Assembly (NCBI GenBank): GCA_965229645.1
Contig: OZ245893.1
Coordinates: forward strand, 2,418,001 to 2,482,000
From: CAXQZM01 sp965229645
GTDB lineage: Bacteria > Pseudomonadota > Alphaproteobacteria > UBA7985
DNA length: 64,000 nucleotides
Reading direction: 5' to 3'
Shown piece after piece: positions 1-8,321 of the stretch (positions within the stretch are counted from its first letter, which is position 1; every line of letters starts with the position of its first letter). The notes beneath the pieces are model-generated. The model was not told the origin of the DNA. It made no database searches and saw only the letters and a list, made by a program, of their open reading frames with translations. The position numbers and the translations under genes are program-made.

Positions 1-379
1 AGGTTCGCTCCCGCGCGCGCAGGTCTTGGCCCTCGACAATTTCCAACCCTATGTCGGGCAAGGCACCTTGCAGGGCCGCCCACGCGTCGATTTGATCGCG
101 GGTCAGGGTCCCCAAGGCACGGTCGATGGCGTGCAGTTGCTCGCCAGGGGTCAGGCCGTCGGGGGAGACCTTCCCATAGTTCTCCCGAACTTGGGCCTTC
201 AGCCCCGCAACGCGAACGGAAATAAACTCCGCGAGGTTGGCGGCGGCGATGGCGAGGAACCGCACCCGCTCCAAAACCGGATTATCAGCGCGCTGCGCTT
301 CGGCCAAAACCCGCGCGTTGAAGGCCAACCAAGACAACTCCCGGTTCAAAAACCGCGTTGGCGATGTCGCACTGATCAT
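1..379 (-). CDS. ppk: Polyphosphate kinase, N-terminal part (runs off the left edge)
   Basis: Reading the minus strand from the ATG at 379 gives MISATSPTRFLNRELSWLAF and continues with an SNL/ANL-AEF..VRVAGLK-type stretch. This is the hallmark N-terminal domain of Ppk1, which makes inorganic polyphosphate from ATP. About 126 residues are visible; the catalytic histidine domains lie outside the window. A GTG two codons upstream (383-385) is an alternative start. The gene is divergent from hisB across a 167-bp gap. The plus-strand open frame covering the same bases is only its shadow. The family call is strong from motif order, but completeness cannot be judged. Confidence 0.85.
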   Translation of the reverse strand, partial: MISATSPTRFLNRELSWLAFNARVLAEAQRADNPVLERVRFLAIAAANLAEFISVRVAGLKAQVRENYGKVSPDGLTPGEQLHAIDRALGTLTRDQIDAWAALQGALPDIGLEIVEGQDLRARERT

Positions 380-546
380 GTCCACTAAGGCTCTATAGCG
401 CGGTTATGAGCCTTAAGCGACTTGCCATAGAAACAGCGCGGCGCAGGGATCCAAACTGTGGCGGGCATGTTGCGGCTTAGGTCCAAAATAGCCCCAGGAT
501 GCGGTCGATTCTTGGAAAACGCCTTGGTTTTCGTATCTTAGGGGCC
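380..546. other. Divergent intergenic region ppk/hisB
   Basis: These 167 bp separate the divergent ppk and hisB starts and must carry both promoters. I see no clear operator palindrome, tRNA or strong sigma-70 hexamer pair. No copy of the interspersed repeat family is present. Confidence 0.4.
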
Positions 547-1137
547 ATGACTCGCACCGCTGCGCTCGAGCGCAATACCCAAGAAACCCAGATCAGCGTT
601 GCGCTCAATCTCGACGGGACGGGGCGAGGCACCTGTCGCACGGGGGTTGGGTTCTTTGACCATATGCTCGATCTCCTCTCCAAGCATAGCTTGATCGACC
701 TCGAGGTGCAGGCCAAGGGCGATGTCCATATTGATGATCACCATACGGTCGAGGATGTGGGCCTAGCGCTCGGCGCGTGCCTCAAGCAAGCTCTGGGCGA
801 CAAGACGGGCATCACCCGCTACGGCCATGCTTATGTGGCCATGGACGAGGCCCTGGGCCGGGTCGCCCTCGACCTTTCCAATCGTCCCTTCTTGGTCTGG
901 GATGTCAGGTTCGCGAGCCCCAAGATCGGCACCTTTGACACCGAATTGGTCCGTGAATTCTTCCAGGCCCTGGCGTCGGCGGGCGGGATTACCTTGCACG
1001 CGACCGCGCTGGCGGGAGTCAACGCCCATCACATCGCCGAAAGTCTGTTCAAGGCCTTGGCACGGGCCCTGCGCGCCGCCGTCGAAATTGACCCGCGTGC
1101 CGCCGACCACCTGCCGAGTACCAAGGGCGTGCTTTAG
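547..1137 (+). CDS. hisB: Imidazoleglycerol-phosphate dehydratase
   Basis: The 196-residue product matches the monofunctional HisB length. It dehydrates imidazole glycerol phosphate to imidazole acetol phosphate in histidine biosynthesis (cytosolic, Mn-dependent). Both duplicated metal-binding motifs are visible: D-x-HH-x-x-E at residues about 63-69 (H65, H66, E69) and HH-x-x-E at about 161-165. FFDHM (36-40) and the C-terminal STKG are also typical. The ATG at 547 is preferred over the in-frame ATG at 499 because family homology begins here. The usual neighbours hisH, hisA and hisF do not follow; the stop overlaps the tail of the convergent kinase gene by 4 bp, so hisB appears to be a single-gene unit in this window. 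Confidence 0.95.
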   Translation: MTRTAALERNTQETQISVALNLDGTGRGTCRTGVGFFDHMLDLLSKHSLIDLEVQAKGDVHIDDHHTVEDVGLALGACLKQALGDKTGITRYGHAYVAMDEALGRVALDLSNRPFLVWDVRFASPKIGTFDTELVREFFQALASAGGITLHATALAGVNAHHIAESLFKALARALRAAVEIDPRAADHLPSTKGVL

Positions 1138-2492
1138 GCGGGCAAAGTTACCCGAACTTGCAAGCCGCCCTGGGGCGCTTGATCTAGGACCAGCGCGCCG
1201 CCGTGGCTGCGCGCTATATCAACGCAAATGCTGAGGCCGAGCCCGACGCCAGCTTCGTCCAAGTTGCGGCCCTCGTTCAAGCGCTGGAAGGGTTGCAAGA
1301 CCCGCTCATAGTCCAAAGGGTCGATACCAGGACCGTTGTCGGACAGGATCAGCGTCGCGTCGCGCGCGGTGCCGCGAACCTCGATCCAAAGGCGGTCGGC
1401 GTGTCGCTGGGCGTTGGCGATCAAATTGGAAATCAAGCGAAGCAAGGCGGTCTTGCGTCCCTTCAGCGCGATGGGGCTGAGCGCCTCAAAGGTGATGGCG
1501 ATGTCGGGCCACTTGCTCGGGTCGGCCGCTTGTTGCACCAGGTCCGCCAGGATGATCAGCCGTTCCTCCTCGGCCACTGCGCCTTTGGCATAGTCCAGGT
1601 AGCCGTTCAGCATGGCCTCCATTTCCAACACGTCTTTTTCCATCTCATCGCGCTCCTGATTTGGGTCCATGAGGGCCAGCTGCAACTTGAGGCGCGTGAG
1701 CGGGGTGCGCAAATCGTGCGACACCCCCGACAGCATGTTGGTGCGGTGATCGAGGGCGCGGGTGATGCGCGCGCGCATGTCACGAAAGGCCTGGATGGCC
1801 TGACGCACCTCGATCGCACCGCGCGGGTCTTGGCTCGTCACTGGTGCGCCGCGCCCGTAGGCGGCGGCTTCGCGGGCCAGGTTGCGAATCGGTCGCACTT
1901 GACCGCGCAAAAACAGGTAGGACGGCAACAAGAACACCACGCCCGCGATCAAGATGAACAGCAGAAAGTTCAGTCCCGCCTCGGTGAACAAGCGCCCGCG
2001 ATCAATCAAAAACCGGTAGTGGCGCGGCGATGGGTTGGCGGTGTTTTGCGATATGGTGATCAGAACGTTCTGATCGCGGAATTGGCTGTCCACCGTGAAA
2101 GCGCGCGCGGGGTACAGATCGCGCAAGCGGCGGCGCAATTGCCGGTCCAGGGTGGAAATCGTCCGCTGCTGGTTGAGCGCCGAGTCCACCTCCCCTGGGA
2201 TCGACGCCGCACGAATTCCCAAGTCGGACAGGGCGTTGAGATTGACAAACAGCTCCGTTCGTTCCTCCGTGTTGCGCGTCTCGTTCTGCAAAGTTTGGGT
2301 TTCGTGCCCGTCGATCAGCAAAGCAAGTTCGTTGACAACGGCGCGGCTCAGGCGATCGGTCAGGGGCTGCCAATGGCCAAACCAAAAGGCGAGGATCAGC
2401 GCCAGCTGCAAGCCCATGAAAGGAATCAGCAGCAGCAGGCTGGCGCGGGCCAGCAATCCCCGGGGCAGCAGGCGATAGCGTAGCGGGGTCAC
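1134..2492 (-). CDS. envZ: EnvZ-like sensor histidine kinase
   Basis: This 452-residue membrane kinase starts at a GTG. Two transmembrane segments (about 14-36 and 172-196) flank a periplasmic sensor of about 135 residues. A HAMP region follows (about 197-250), then the H-box SGVSHDLRTPLTR with phospho-acceptor His259. The ATP-binding domain has an N-box (NLIANAQRH), DNGPGID and GVGLGLSI. The H-box and layout are those of EnvZ, which senses osmotic or envelope conditions and phosphorylates OmpR. It lies 6 bp downstream of the response regulator in the same direction, so the two are surely co-transcribed. The actual stimulus cannot be read from sequence. Confidence 0.9.
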   Translation of the reverse strand: MTPLRYRLLPRGLLARASLLLLIPFMGLQLALILAFWFGHWQPLTDRLSRAVVNELALLIDGHETQTLQNETRNTEERTELFVNLNALSDLGIRAASIPGEVDSALNQQRTISTLDRQLRRRLRDLYPARAFTVDSQFRDQNVLITISQNTANPSPRHYRFLIDRGRLFTEAGLNFLLFILIAGVVFLLPSYLFLRGQVRPIRNLAREAAAYGRGAPVTSQDPRGAIEVRQAIQAFRDMRARITRALDHRTNMLSGVSHDLRTPLTRLKLQLALMDPNQERDEMEKDVLEMEAMLNGYLDYAKGAVAEEERLIILADLVQQAADPSKWPDIAITFEALSPIALKGRKTALLRLISNLIANAQRHADRLWIEVRGTARDATLILSDNGPGIDPLDYERVLQPFQRLNEGRNLDEAGVGLGLSICVDIARSHGGALVLDQAPQGGLQVRVTLPA

Positions 2493-2498
2493 GGAGCT

Positions 2499-3206
2499 CT
2501 ATTGCAGCAGCCGATAGCCGACGCCGCGCTCGGTCAAGAGATGCGCAGGTGCCTTGGCATCGACCTCGATCTTGCGGCGCAAGCGCACGATATGGACATC
2601 GACGGCCCGTTCGGAGTCGCCAGATTTGGTCAGTTCGGCCAAGTCCCAGCGCCCCACAGGTTGCCCTCCCGCCTCGTAGAGCGCGCGCAGAATTTTCAAC
2701 TCCGCCGGGGGCAGGGCCGACAGGTGCCCATCGCGACGGAGCTGGCCAGTGCGCAAATCGATTTCGCAGGTGGTCAGGCGCAAGGTCGCGGTTTCGGGAT
2801 CGTCGGATAGGGTCGGGGGCGCGTACCGCCGGACCAGGGTCCGCAACCGGGCTTCCAACTCGCGCGGCTCAAACGGCTTGGTCAAAAAATCTTCGGCGCC
2901 GAGCTCTAGGCCCCGTACGCGATCATCGACTTCCCCCTTGGCCGAGAGCAGCAGCACGGGGGTAAGCGGCAACAAGGGGTCGGCGGGCTGCGTCCGCCAC
3001 CATTTTAGCAGGCTGAGCCCATCCTCCCCTGGCATCATAATATCGAGGACAATCGCATCGAAGGACAAGCCGCGCAGCCGGGCCCGCGCCATGGCCGCAT
3101 CTTCGGCGACCGTTACCCGAAAATTACGCACCCCTAGGAACCGCGCCAACAAGCTCCGCAAGCGCGCATCGTCATCAACGACCAAGATATGGGGTAAATC
3201 GGCCAT
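2499..3206 (-). CDS. ompR: OmpR-family response regulator
   Basis: The 235-residue protein has a receiver domain (about 5-120) with acidic pocket DDD at 11-13, phospho-acceptor Asp55 in the IVLDIMMPG segment, and Lys in the FLTKPFEPREL stretch. A C-terminal winged-helix DNA-binding domain of the Trans_reg_C type follows (about 140-233). Asp55 matches the numbering of classical OmpR. A good Shine-Dalgarno (AGAGGTG) precedes the ATG. It is the first gene of the ompR-envZ operon. Likely role: phosphorylation-dependent control of envelope genes. A repeat copy (R1) lies just upstream at 3252-3453 with its L end nearest this gene. Confidence 0.9.
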   Translation of the reverse strand: MADLPHILVVDDDARLRSLLARFLGVRNFRVTVAEDAAMARARLRGLSFDAIVLDIMMPGEDGLSLLKWWRTQPADPLLPLTPVLLLSAKGEVDDRVRGLELGAEDFLTKPFEPRELEARLRTLVRRYAPPTLSDDPETATLRLTTCEIDLRTGQLRRDGHLSALPPAELKILRALYEAGGQPVGRWDLAELTKSGDSERAVDVHIVRLRRKIEVDAKAPAHLLTERGVGYRLLQ

Positions 3207-3251
3207 GGCACCTCTTTCCCCCCTTAGGATCGGAAGATCAAGGGTCCTTGC

Positions 3252-3453
3252 TTATACCAGCGGCGACCAGGAATGACTCTCATGTTCGCTGGTATAAGGG
3301 CCGCGACTGCGGCCCCCGTAGCGGCCCCGAGATGAGCTAAGAAAGCGCCTCGGGGTATAAGCGAAGGCCCCGTCGGAGGCGAAACGCGAAGCGTTTCTGC
3401 CGTGAGACATAAAACGGCCAAAAAAGTGTCAACTTTTTTGGCCGTTGATATAA
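3252..3453 (+). repeat. Composite multi-hairpin repeat, copy R1
   Basis: Full copy of the window's main intergenic repeat. In L-to-R order: (L) TATACCAGCG...CGCTGGTATA inverted repeat; GGGCCGC-GACT-GCGGCCC hairpin; CCCCGAG...CTCGGGG hairpin; GAAACGC-GAA-GCGTTTC hairpin; (R) AACGGCCAAAAAAGT-GTCA-ACTTTTTTGGCCGTT hairpin. The termini TTATACCAGCGG and CCGTTGATATAA form near-matching terminal inverted repeats. It sits between ompR and the 3' end of petC, both on the minus strand, with the R end pointing into the petC tail. It has no coding capacity. Confidence 0.9.
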
Positions 3454-3497
3454 GATCGGAGCCCAGGTTCAAGGATCGTTGCGAACGACCCTTGGGC

Positions 3498-4853
3498 TCA
3501 GTGATTGTCGTCCCACGGGCCGCCGTACTTGGCCTGCTTGGCAAACTCTTGACGGGCGATTTCTCGGTAGAAGAAGTAGAGCAGCACGGACAAAATTGCC
3601 AAGATCACCACGACCCAAAGACCCGTTTCTTTGCGCGCGTTCAAATTCATGTCCGATGAAAAGGCGAGCCAAGCGACCACATCTTCGGACAGAGCTTTCT
3701 TGGTTTCGGGGTGGAGCTGGTTGATCAAGCCTTGCAGCTCATCGCGCGCTGCGGCGGCGGCGCGGTCCTGGGCGGGCAGCAAGCCCGCGGGCACCGCTTC
3801 GTAGGCTGCGCGCGCCGCCTCAACCGCCTCTAAGATGCGCGGCTGCAAGTCCTGATTGGCGACCAACCAGTAGGTGGCGTTTTCCAGGTCAGCGGCATCG
3901 GCGATCAAGTCCTCGGCGGAAAAATCGGTGCGATGAAAATTCTCCAAATCGACCAAGGGCGAGGCCATGGACAAGACGCCGCCAGATTTGAACGGGTTGT
4001 AGAACTGGCCCGCCGCCCAGGTGGCGAGGCTATGGCTATGGGCGTCGCCGCGATGGGTCCAGGCGCTGTCCGCGTCCTCCAACGCCTCGTACCCCGCATG
4101 GGCCGCAGCATGCTTACGTTCCTGGTGCGGGTCGGTTTCGTCCAGGCGATGACCAAAACTCTGCACCAGCGGCAAAGCCGTGCCGTCGGAGTCAAACTCT
4201 TGAAAGTCGGTGCGAATATCGACAAAATTGCGCAGCACCCACTCCTGACCCGACCCGTAGAGATAAAAATTGTTCTTCTCAAACTTACGGGTGATCGACT
4301 TGATGTCGCCGTTGTCAAAGCGGGCGATCACGGGCGCGCCGACGGCGACGTAGGCGGCGGCGTCTTCATTGCGGTCCATTCGTGATGCTGGGCCCAGAAC
4401 CGCGTCGTTCATCCGGTCGTAACCGAGGAGGAGCGAGTAGATATAGTCCGCGCCCTGTTCCATGGTCTTGCCTTTGGCCAGGACGGCGTGGCTCAAGTCC
4501 GGCGCGCCCGCCACGCGGCTTTCGGGCATATTTTGGATCGAATAGGTCGAGGTATCAAAGCTCTCGCCACGCCCCGCCAAGTACACGGCGATCATGGATT
4601 TGACTTCGCCTTCGGTATAGCCAATTTTCTCCAAGTGCCAAAACCGGCGGAACTCCATGCCGTGACAGGCGGCGCACTTGGCCCAATAGACCTGAAAGCC
4701 CCGCTGAACTTGGGATATGTCGTGCTGGCCCGTGAGGCCAGAGAAGTGCCAGGGGTGCGAGGGGGATTTGGGTTTGGCCTTTTCGCCCTCGGTCCATCCC
4801 CAGGAGGAAACGGCGATCAGGGTCGCGGCAACGGCGGTGACAACCTTCGACAT
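3498..4853 (-). CDS. petC: Cytochrome c1 of the bc1 complex, enlarged
   Basis: This is the haem c subunit of ubiquinol:cytochrome c oxidoreductase, exported and anchored by one C-terminal membrane helix (about 410-429). It has an N-terminal signal segment (1-18), the haem-binding CAACH motif (Cys60, Cys63, His64), a YNPFKSGGVLSMA segment holding the probable axial Met296, and the C-terminal anchor. At 451 residues it is far longer than the usual 250-290. Extra sequence lies at about 146-283 and about 303-390, on either side of the Met-ligand segment. It is the last gene of petA-petB-petC and starts 18 bp after petB. The reading frame is clean, so the extra sequence looks real rather than a frameshift artefact. 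Confidence 0.88.
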   Translation of the reverse strand: MSKVVTAVAATLIAVSSWGWTEGEKAKPKSPSHPWHFSGLTGQHDISQVQRGFQVYWAKCAACHGMEFRRFWHLEKIGYTEGEVKSMIAVYLAGRGESFDTSTYSIQNMPESRVAGAPDLSHAVLAKGKTMEQGADYIYSLLLGYDRMNDAVLGPASRMDRNEDAAAYVAVGAPVIARFDNGDIKSITRKFEKNNFYLYGSGQEWVLRNFVDIRTDFQEFDSDGTALPLVQSFGHRLDETDPHQERKHAAAHAGYEALEDADSAWTHRGDAHSHSLATWAAGQFYNPFKSGGVLSMASPLVDLENFHRTDFSAEDLIADAADLENATYWLVANQDLQPRILEAVEAARAAYEAVPAGLLPAQDRAAAAARDELQGLINQLHPETKKALSEDVVAWLAFSSDMNLNARKETGLWVVVILAILSVLLYFFYREIARQEFAKQAKYGGPWDDNH

Positions 4854-4871
4854 GACTTCTAAACTCCGCGA

Positions 4872-6179
4872 TTAGGATGAGGCTTGACGCAAGACGGGAC
4901 GGGCGATGGACGCGGGCAGCTGCCGTGGCTTTTCCACGACCGAGAGCAGTGGCAAAACGATCAAAAAATGCGCGAAGAAGTAGCCCGTCAGCAAGAGGCC
5001 CGCGTTGACGGTAGAGATGGGAACCCGCAAGGTCCACCAATCGACGAGGGAAAAGGCAGGAATATAGACCTCCGTATAGGTCGTGGCTGTTTGCATGCCG
5101 ACCTGACCGAGCAAGAGGCAAACCACCACAAACAGCCAGAAGAACCAGCGATAAAGCGGGCGAAACTTGGTCGAGCGCGCTGGGTTGCGGTCCAAGATCG
5201 GAAGGAAGAAAGGAACAACCAGCGCCAAGGCCATAAAAATAACGCCCAGTTCCTTGGAGGTCAGCAGTACTTGGCCAAAGATCACCAAATCCTGAGTGAA
5301 GGATCGCAAAATGGCGAACAGGTGCAGGAAGTACCATTCGGGGACAATATGCGAGGGTTCGCCGCCCGTTTCGTACCCTTCGGGTTCACCCAAGAGGAAC
5401 GGCAAGAAAAACACCACGAACATGAAGATGGTCAGGAACACCGCCAGACCAAAAAGGTCTTTGACCGTGTAGTAAGGGTGGAACGAAATCGTATCTTCAG
5501 GCCCTTTCATATCGACGCCGAGCGGATTGTTGGATCCAACCTGGAACAGGGCCAGGAGGTGGAAAATCACCATCCCAACAATGACGAACGGCAACAGGAA
5601 GTGAATCACGAAGAACCGCTTAATCGCCACGTCGGTGACCCCATTGGACCCGAGGAGCCACGCGCGCACATCCTCCCCGATGAAAGGTATGACCGTGAAA
5701 AAATCCGTGATGACTTTGGCGCCACCGACCGACAAGGTGGAATTGACGATGGTATAGCCCATGAACGCCGTTCCCATCATCAGCACATAGATGACGAGGC
5801 CGATCCACCAGACAAATTCGCGCGGCCCCTTGTACGACCCGTAGTAGAGCCCGCGAAAGATGTGGAAATAGACGACGATGAAGAAGAACGAGGCCCCGAC
5901 CATATGGATTTTTTGCATGATATGATAGCCAGGGACGCCGTCGACCGATTCCCGAATAGACCTATAGGTGTCGCCCGTGTCCAGCGGCATGGCGAGGAAA
6001 ATGCCCGTGACGATCATGATCATCAGCATGATCCCCGATAGGGAGCCAAAGTTCCACCAATAGGACAGATTCTTCGGGTAGGGGTGTTCCTTGCCCAACC
6101 AGCGCAGGGCGCTGAAAATTGGGATCCGAGAATCGAGATACGCGAGGGTCGGGTTTTGAAATTTGGGAGCTTTTGCCAT
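4872..6179 (-). CDS. petB: Cytochrome b of the bc1 complex
   Basis: This 435-residue integral membrane protein carries the two b haems and both quinone sites of complex III. The four haem-ligating histidines are present as two pairs 14 apart (His92/His106 and His193/His207). GLYYGSYKGPRE (110-121) and the Qo-site PEWY (280-283) are present. At 141-159, where cytochrome b normally has GYVLPWGQMSFWGATVITN, this protein reads GYTIVNSTLSVGGAKVITD, an unusual change of the cd1 helix. Other frames of the same DNA do not restore the canonical motif. It is the middle gene of the petABC operon, 21 bp after petA. Confidence 0.93.
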   Translation of the reverse strand: MAKAPKFQNPTLAYLDSRIPIFSALRWLGKEHPYPKNLSYWWNFGSLSGIMLMIMIVTGIFLAMPLDTGDTYRSIRESVDGVPGYHIMQKIHMVGASFFFIVVYFHIFRGLYYGSYKGPREFVWWIGLVIYVLMMGTAFMGYTIVNSTLSVGGAKVITDFFTVIPFIGEDVRAWLLGSNGVTDVAIKRFFVIHFLLPFVIVGMVIFHLLALFQVGSNNPLGVDMKGPEDTISFHPYYTVKDLFGLAVFLTIFMFVVFFLPFLLGEPEGYETGGEPSHIVPEWYFLHLFAILRSFTQDLVIFGQVLLTSKELGVIFMALALVVPFFLPILDRNPARSTKFRPLYRWFFWLFVVVCLLLGQVGMQTATTYTEVYIPAFSLVDWWTLRVPISTVNAGLLLTGYFFAHFLIVLPLLSVVEKPRQLPASIARPVLRQASS

Positions 6180-6200
6180 AACCTTAACCGTTCCGTTGTT

Positions 6201-6812
6201 TTAGGCTTTGCCGATTTCGATGCTGATGGCTGTGCCGTCGTCGTCGCGTTTGATATTGTAGGCGGGCACCACCAGGTTCAGCACCGCGGGGCCGACGCGA
6301 ACGCGGCCCGACACATCGTAGACCGACCCATGGCAGGGGCAGAAATAGCCCGCCTCTACGCCCTTTTCTTCGATATCGCGCGCCAGCTTCAGCTCAACAT
6401 TCTGCTCAACGGGCGCGCAGCCCAGGTGCGTGCAACGGGCCTCGACCACCAAAAACTGCCGATCGATGACCCGATCCGAATCCAACTCAATGTCCTTGAA
6501 GCCTTTGGCGCCCGTGCCCGCGGCTTGCATTTTTTCCACGGTCCAGCTTTCGGCCAGGGCGATCTCGTCATCGGTGCGGCGGCGGATGTAGTAGAGTTGG
6601 CCTTGCAGATTGCTTACCTCGACCTGTTGACCGGGCAACAAGCCCTCGAGGGTCCGCTCCACCACTTCGCCTTTTTGGGTTTCTTCGGAGGGTTTGAACG
6701 TCCGGATCAGGCCAAGGCCTGCCATGCCGAGGATCCCTGCGCCCAAGACAGCGGAGGAAAGGCCCAAAAAATCCCGACGCGTCGTGTCAAATTCTTGTTC
6801 TACCTGTGTCAT
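6201..6812 (-). CDS. petA: Rieske iron-sulfur protein of the bc1 complex
   Basis: The 203-residue ubiquinol-cytochrome c reductase iron-sulfur subunit has an N-terminal twin-arginine motif (TRRDFLG, about 11-17) followed by a single membrane anchor (about 19-36). Its [2Fe-2S] binding boxes are CTHLGC (Cys127, His129, Cys132) and CPCHGS (Cys158, Cys160, His161), and the first and fourth Cys/His sets are intact. The gap between the boxes is a few residues longer than usual. The ATG at 6812 was chosen over one 28 codons upstream because the Tat-type N-terminus begins there. First gene of petABC. Confidence 0.95.
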   Translation of the reverse strand: MTQVEQEFDTTRRDFLGLSSAVLGAGILGMAGLGLIRTFKPSEETQKGEVVERTLEGLLPGQQVEVSNLQGQLYYIRRRTDDEIALAESWTVEKMQAAGTGAKGFKDIELDSDRVIDRQFLVVEARCTHLGCAPVEQNVELKLARDIEEKGVEAGYFCPCHGSVYDVSGRVRVGPAVLNLVVPAYNIKRDDDGTAISIEIGKA

Positions 6813-6947
6813 GAACGACCTTTTGCATAAGTATGAACCTGAGGCGCGAAACCCCAATCTTGCGCGGCCTATAGGCGCAGGAACCCCACGCGTCAAAGCC
6901 CATCCTCACCCTTGCCTCCAAAACCCCGATGCGCGAGAGCCCTGGTC
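6813..6947. other. Divergent intergenic region petA/trmL
   Basis: This 135-bp region lies between divergent starts. It must hold the bc1 operon promoter on the minus strand and that of trmL-hemF on the plus strand. I do not see a convincing hexamer pair or palindrome and make no regulator claim. Confidence 0.35.
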
Positions 6948-7403
6948 ATGGATCTTGTGCTGTATCAACCCGAAATTCCAGAAAACACCGCTGCCCTCAT
7001 ACGGTTCGGGGCGTGCTTGGGCCTAAATCTGCACCTGATCGAACCCTTGGGCTTTGCTCTGAATACAAAAAAGATGCGCCGCATCGCCATGGACTACGGG
7101 GATCAAGTCCCTGTTGTGCGCCACGGCTGCTTGGCGGATTTCGTGGCGGCGCATCCCACCGCCCGCTTGGTTTTGGCCACGACCAAAACCTCAGTGCCGC
7201 ACTGGACCCACAGGTGGCAGCCAGGCGATTTTTTGGTCATGGGTCAGGAAAGCGCGGGCGTTCCCGCGCGCATGCACGACCTATGCCCTGTTCATGTGAC
7301 GATTCCCATGGCAGAGTGGGCCCGATCGCTGAACATGGCGATGGCCGCCGCCCTGATCTGCGGGGAATGGCAACGACAAATTTCGACAGGGCAGCCCGCA
7401 TGA
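6948..7403 (+). CDS. trmL: tRNA (cytidine(34)-2'-O)-methyltransferase
   Basis: The 151-residue SPOUT-class methyltransferase starts MDLVLYQPEIPENTAALIR and carries the knotted SAM-binding segments VMGQESAGVP and IPM...SLNMAMA. TrmL methylates the ribose of the wobble base in tRNA-Leu isoacceptors. The ATG at 6948 is preferred because the family motif starts here. Its TGA overlaps the hemF start (ATGA at 7400-7403), indicating translational coupling. Confidence 0.92.
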   Translation: MDLVLYQPEIPENTAALIRFGACLGLNLHLIEPLGFALNTKKMRRIAMDYGDQVPVVRHGCLADFVAAHPTARLVLATTKTSVPHWTHRWQPGDFLVMGQESAGVPARMHDLCPVHVTIPMAEWARSLNMAMAAALICGEWQRQISTGQPA

Positions 7404-8263
7404 CCGATTGGACGCAAAGAAAAACCCTAGCCGCGCGCTGGTTTAGGACCTTGCGCGATCAAATTTGCGCGGAATTTGAACGCTTGGAAGCCGCCCTGCC
7501 GACCCCACAAGCGGCGGTCGCGAATATCCCCGCTGGGACCTTTACTTTCACCCCGTGGCAGCGCGGCGACGCGGGCGGGGGCGGTACCATGGGCAAGATG
7601 CGTGGGCGGGTGTTTGAAAAGGTCGGCGTCAACGTCTCGGAAGTTCAGGGCGAGTTTTCTGAGGAATTTGCGGCGCAGATCCCAGGCACCAGCGCGACCG
7701 ACCGCCGATTTTGGGCCTCGGGCATTTCCCTGGTCGCCCATATGCACAGCCCCCGTGTCCCCGCCGTTCATATGAATACCCGCATGATCGTGACGTCAAA
7801 GGGATGGTTTGGGGGCGGAGCGGACTTGACCCCTATGCTGCCCAACGCGGCCAATCGGGCCGAGTTTCACGCCGCGCTCAAGGCGTGCTGCGACCGCCAT
7901 GCGGTTGCGGACTACGCGAGCCTAAAGCAAAAGTGCGACGCTTACTTTTTCTTGCCCCACCGCAACGAGGCGCGCGGCGACGGCGGCATATTCTACGATA
8001 ACTTAGCCTCGGGCGACTGGGCCGCCGATTTTGCCTTTACCCAAGACGTGGGACGGACCTTTTTGGCGGTCTATCCGCGCCTGGTACGCCGCACCTTCCA
8101 TGAATCGTGGCGCGCGGAGGAACGGGACATTCAGTTGAAAAAGCGCGGTCGTTACGTCGAATTCAATTTGCTGCACGATCGGGGGACCTTATTTGGCCTG
8201 AAAACGGGAGGCCATATCGACGCCATCCTCATGTCCCTGCCCCCTGAGGTGAGGTGGGACTAG
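7400..8263 (+). CDS. hemF: Oxygen-dependent coproporphyrinogen III oxidase
   Basis: The 287-residue HemF catalyses the oxygen-dependent decarboxylation of coproporphyrinogen III to protoporphyrinogen IX in haem synthesis. Signature stretches include PAVHMNTRM, GWFGGGADLTP, FFLPHRNEARGDGGIFYD and RYVEFNLLHDRGTLFGLKTG. The protein ends right after MSLPPEVRWD, whereas most homologues have about 15-20 more residues (a W..PGSPE..L-type tail), so the C-terminus is slightly short. It starts inside the trmL stop codon and so is co-transcribed with it. Confidence 0.94.
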   Translation: MTDWTQRKTLAARWFRTLRDQICAEFERLEAALPTPQAAVANIPAGTFTFTPWQRGDAGGGGTMGKMRGRVFEKVGVNVSEVQGEFSEEFAAQIPGTSATDRRFWASGISLVAHMHSPRVPAVHMNTRMIVTSKGWFGGGADLTPMLPNAANRAEFHAALKACCDRHAVADYASLKQKCDAYFFLPHRNEARGDGGIFYDNLASGDWAADFAFTQDVGRTFLAVYPRLVRRTFHESWRAEERDIQLKKRGRYVEFNLLHDRGTLFGLKTGGHIDAILMSLPPEVRWD

Positions 8264-8321
8264 AGCGAGTGTGATCAGACCGTGATTTGCCATGGGCGCT
8301 GGAGGTTGCTAGGCAAGGTCC

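Noticed and set aside
26..388. Plus-strand open frame of 120 codons at the left edge
   Set aside because: It is antisense to ppk, whose minus-strand translation has unmistakable Ppk1 sequence.
5700..5760. Double frameshift in petB explaining the odd Qo segment
   Set aside because: Translating the other two frames of this stretch does not produce the canonical LPWGQMSFWG sequence.
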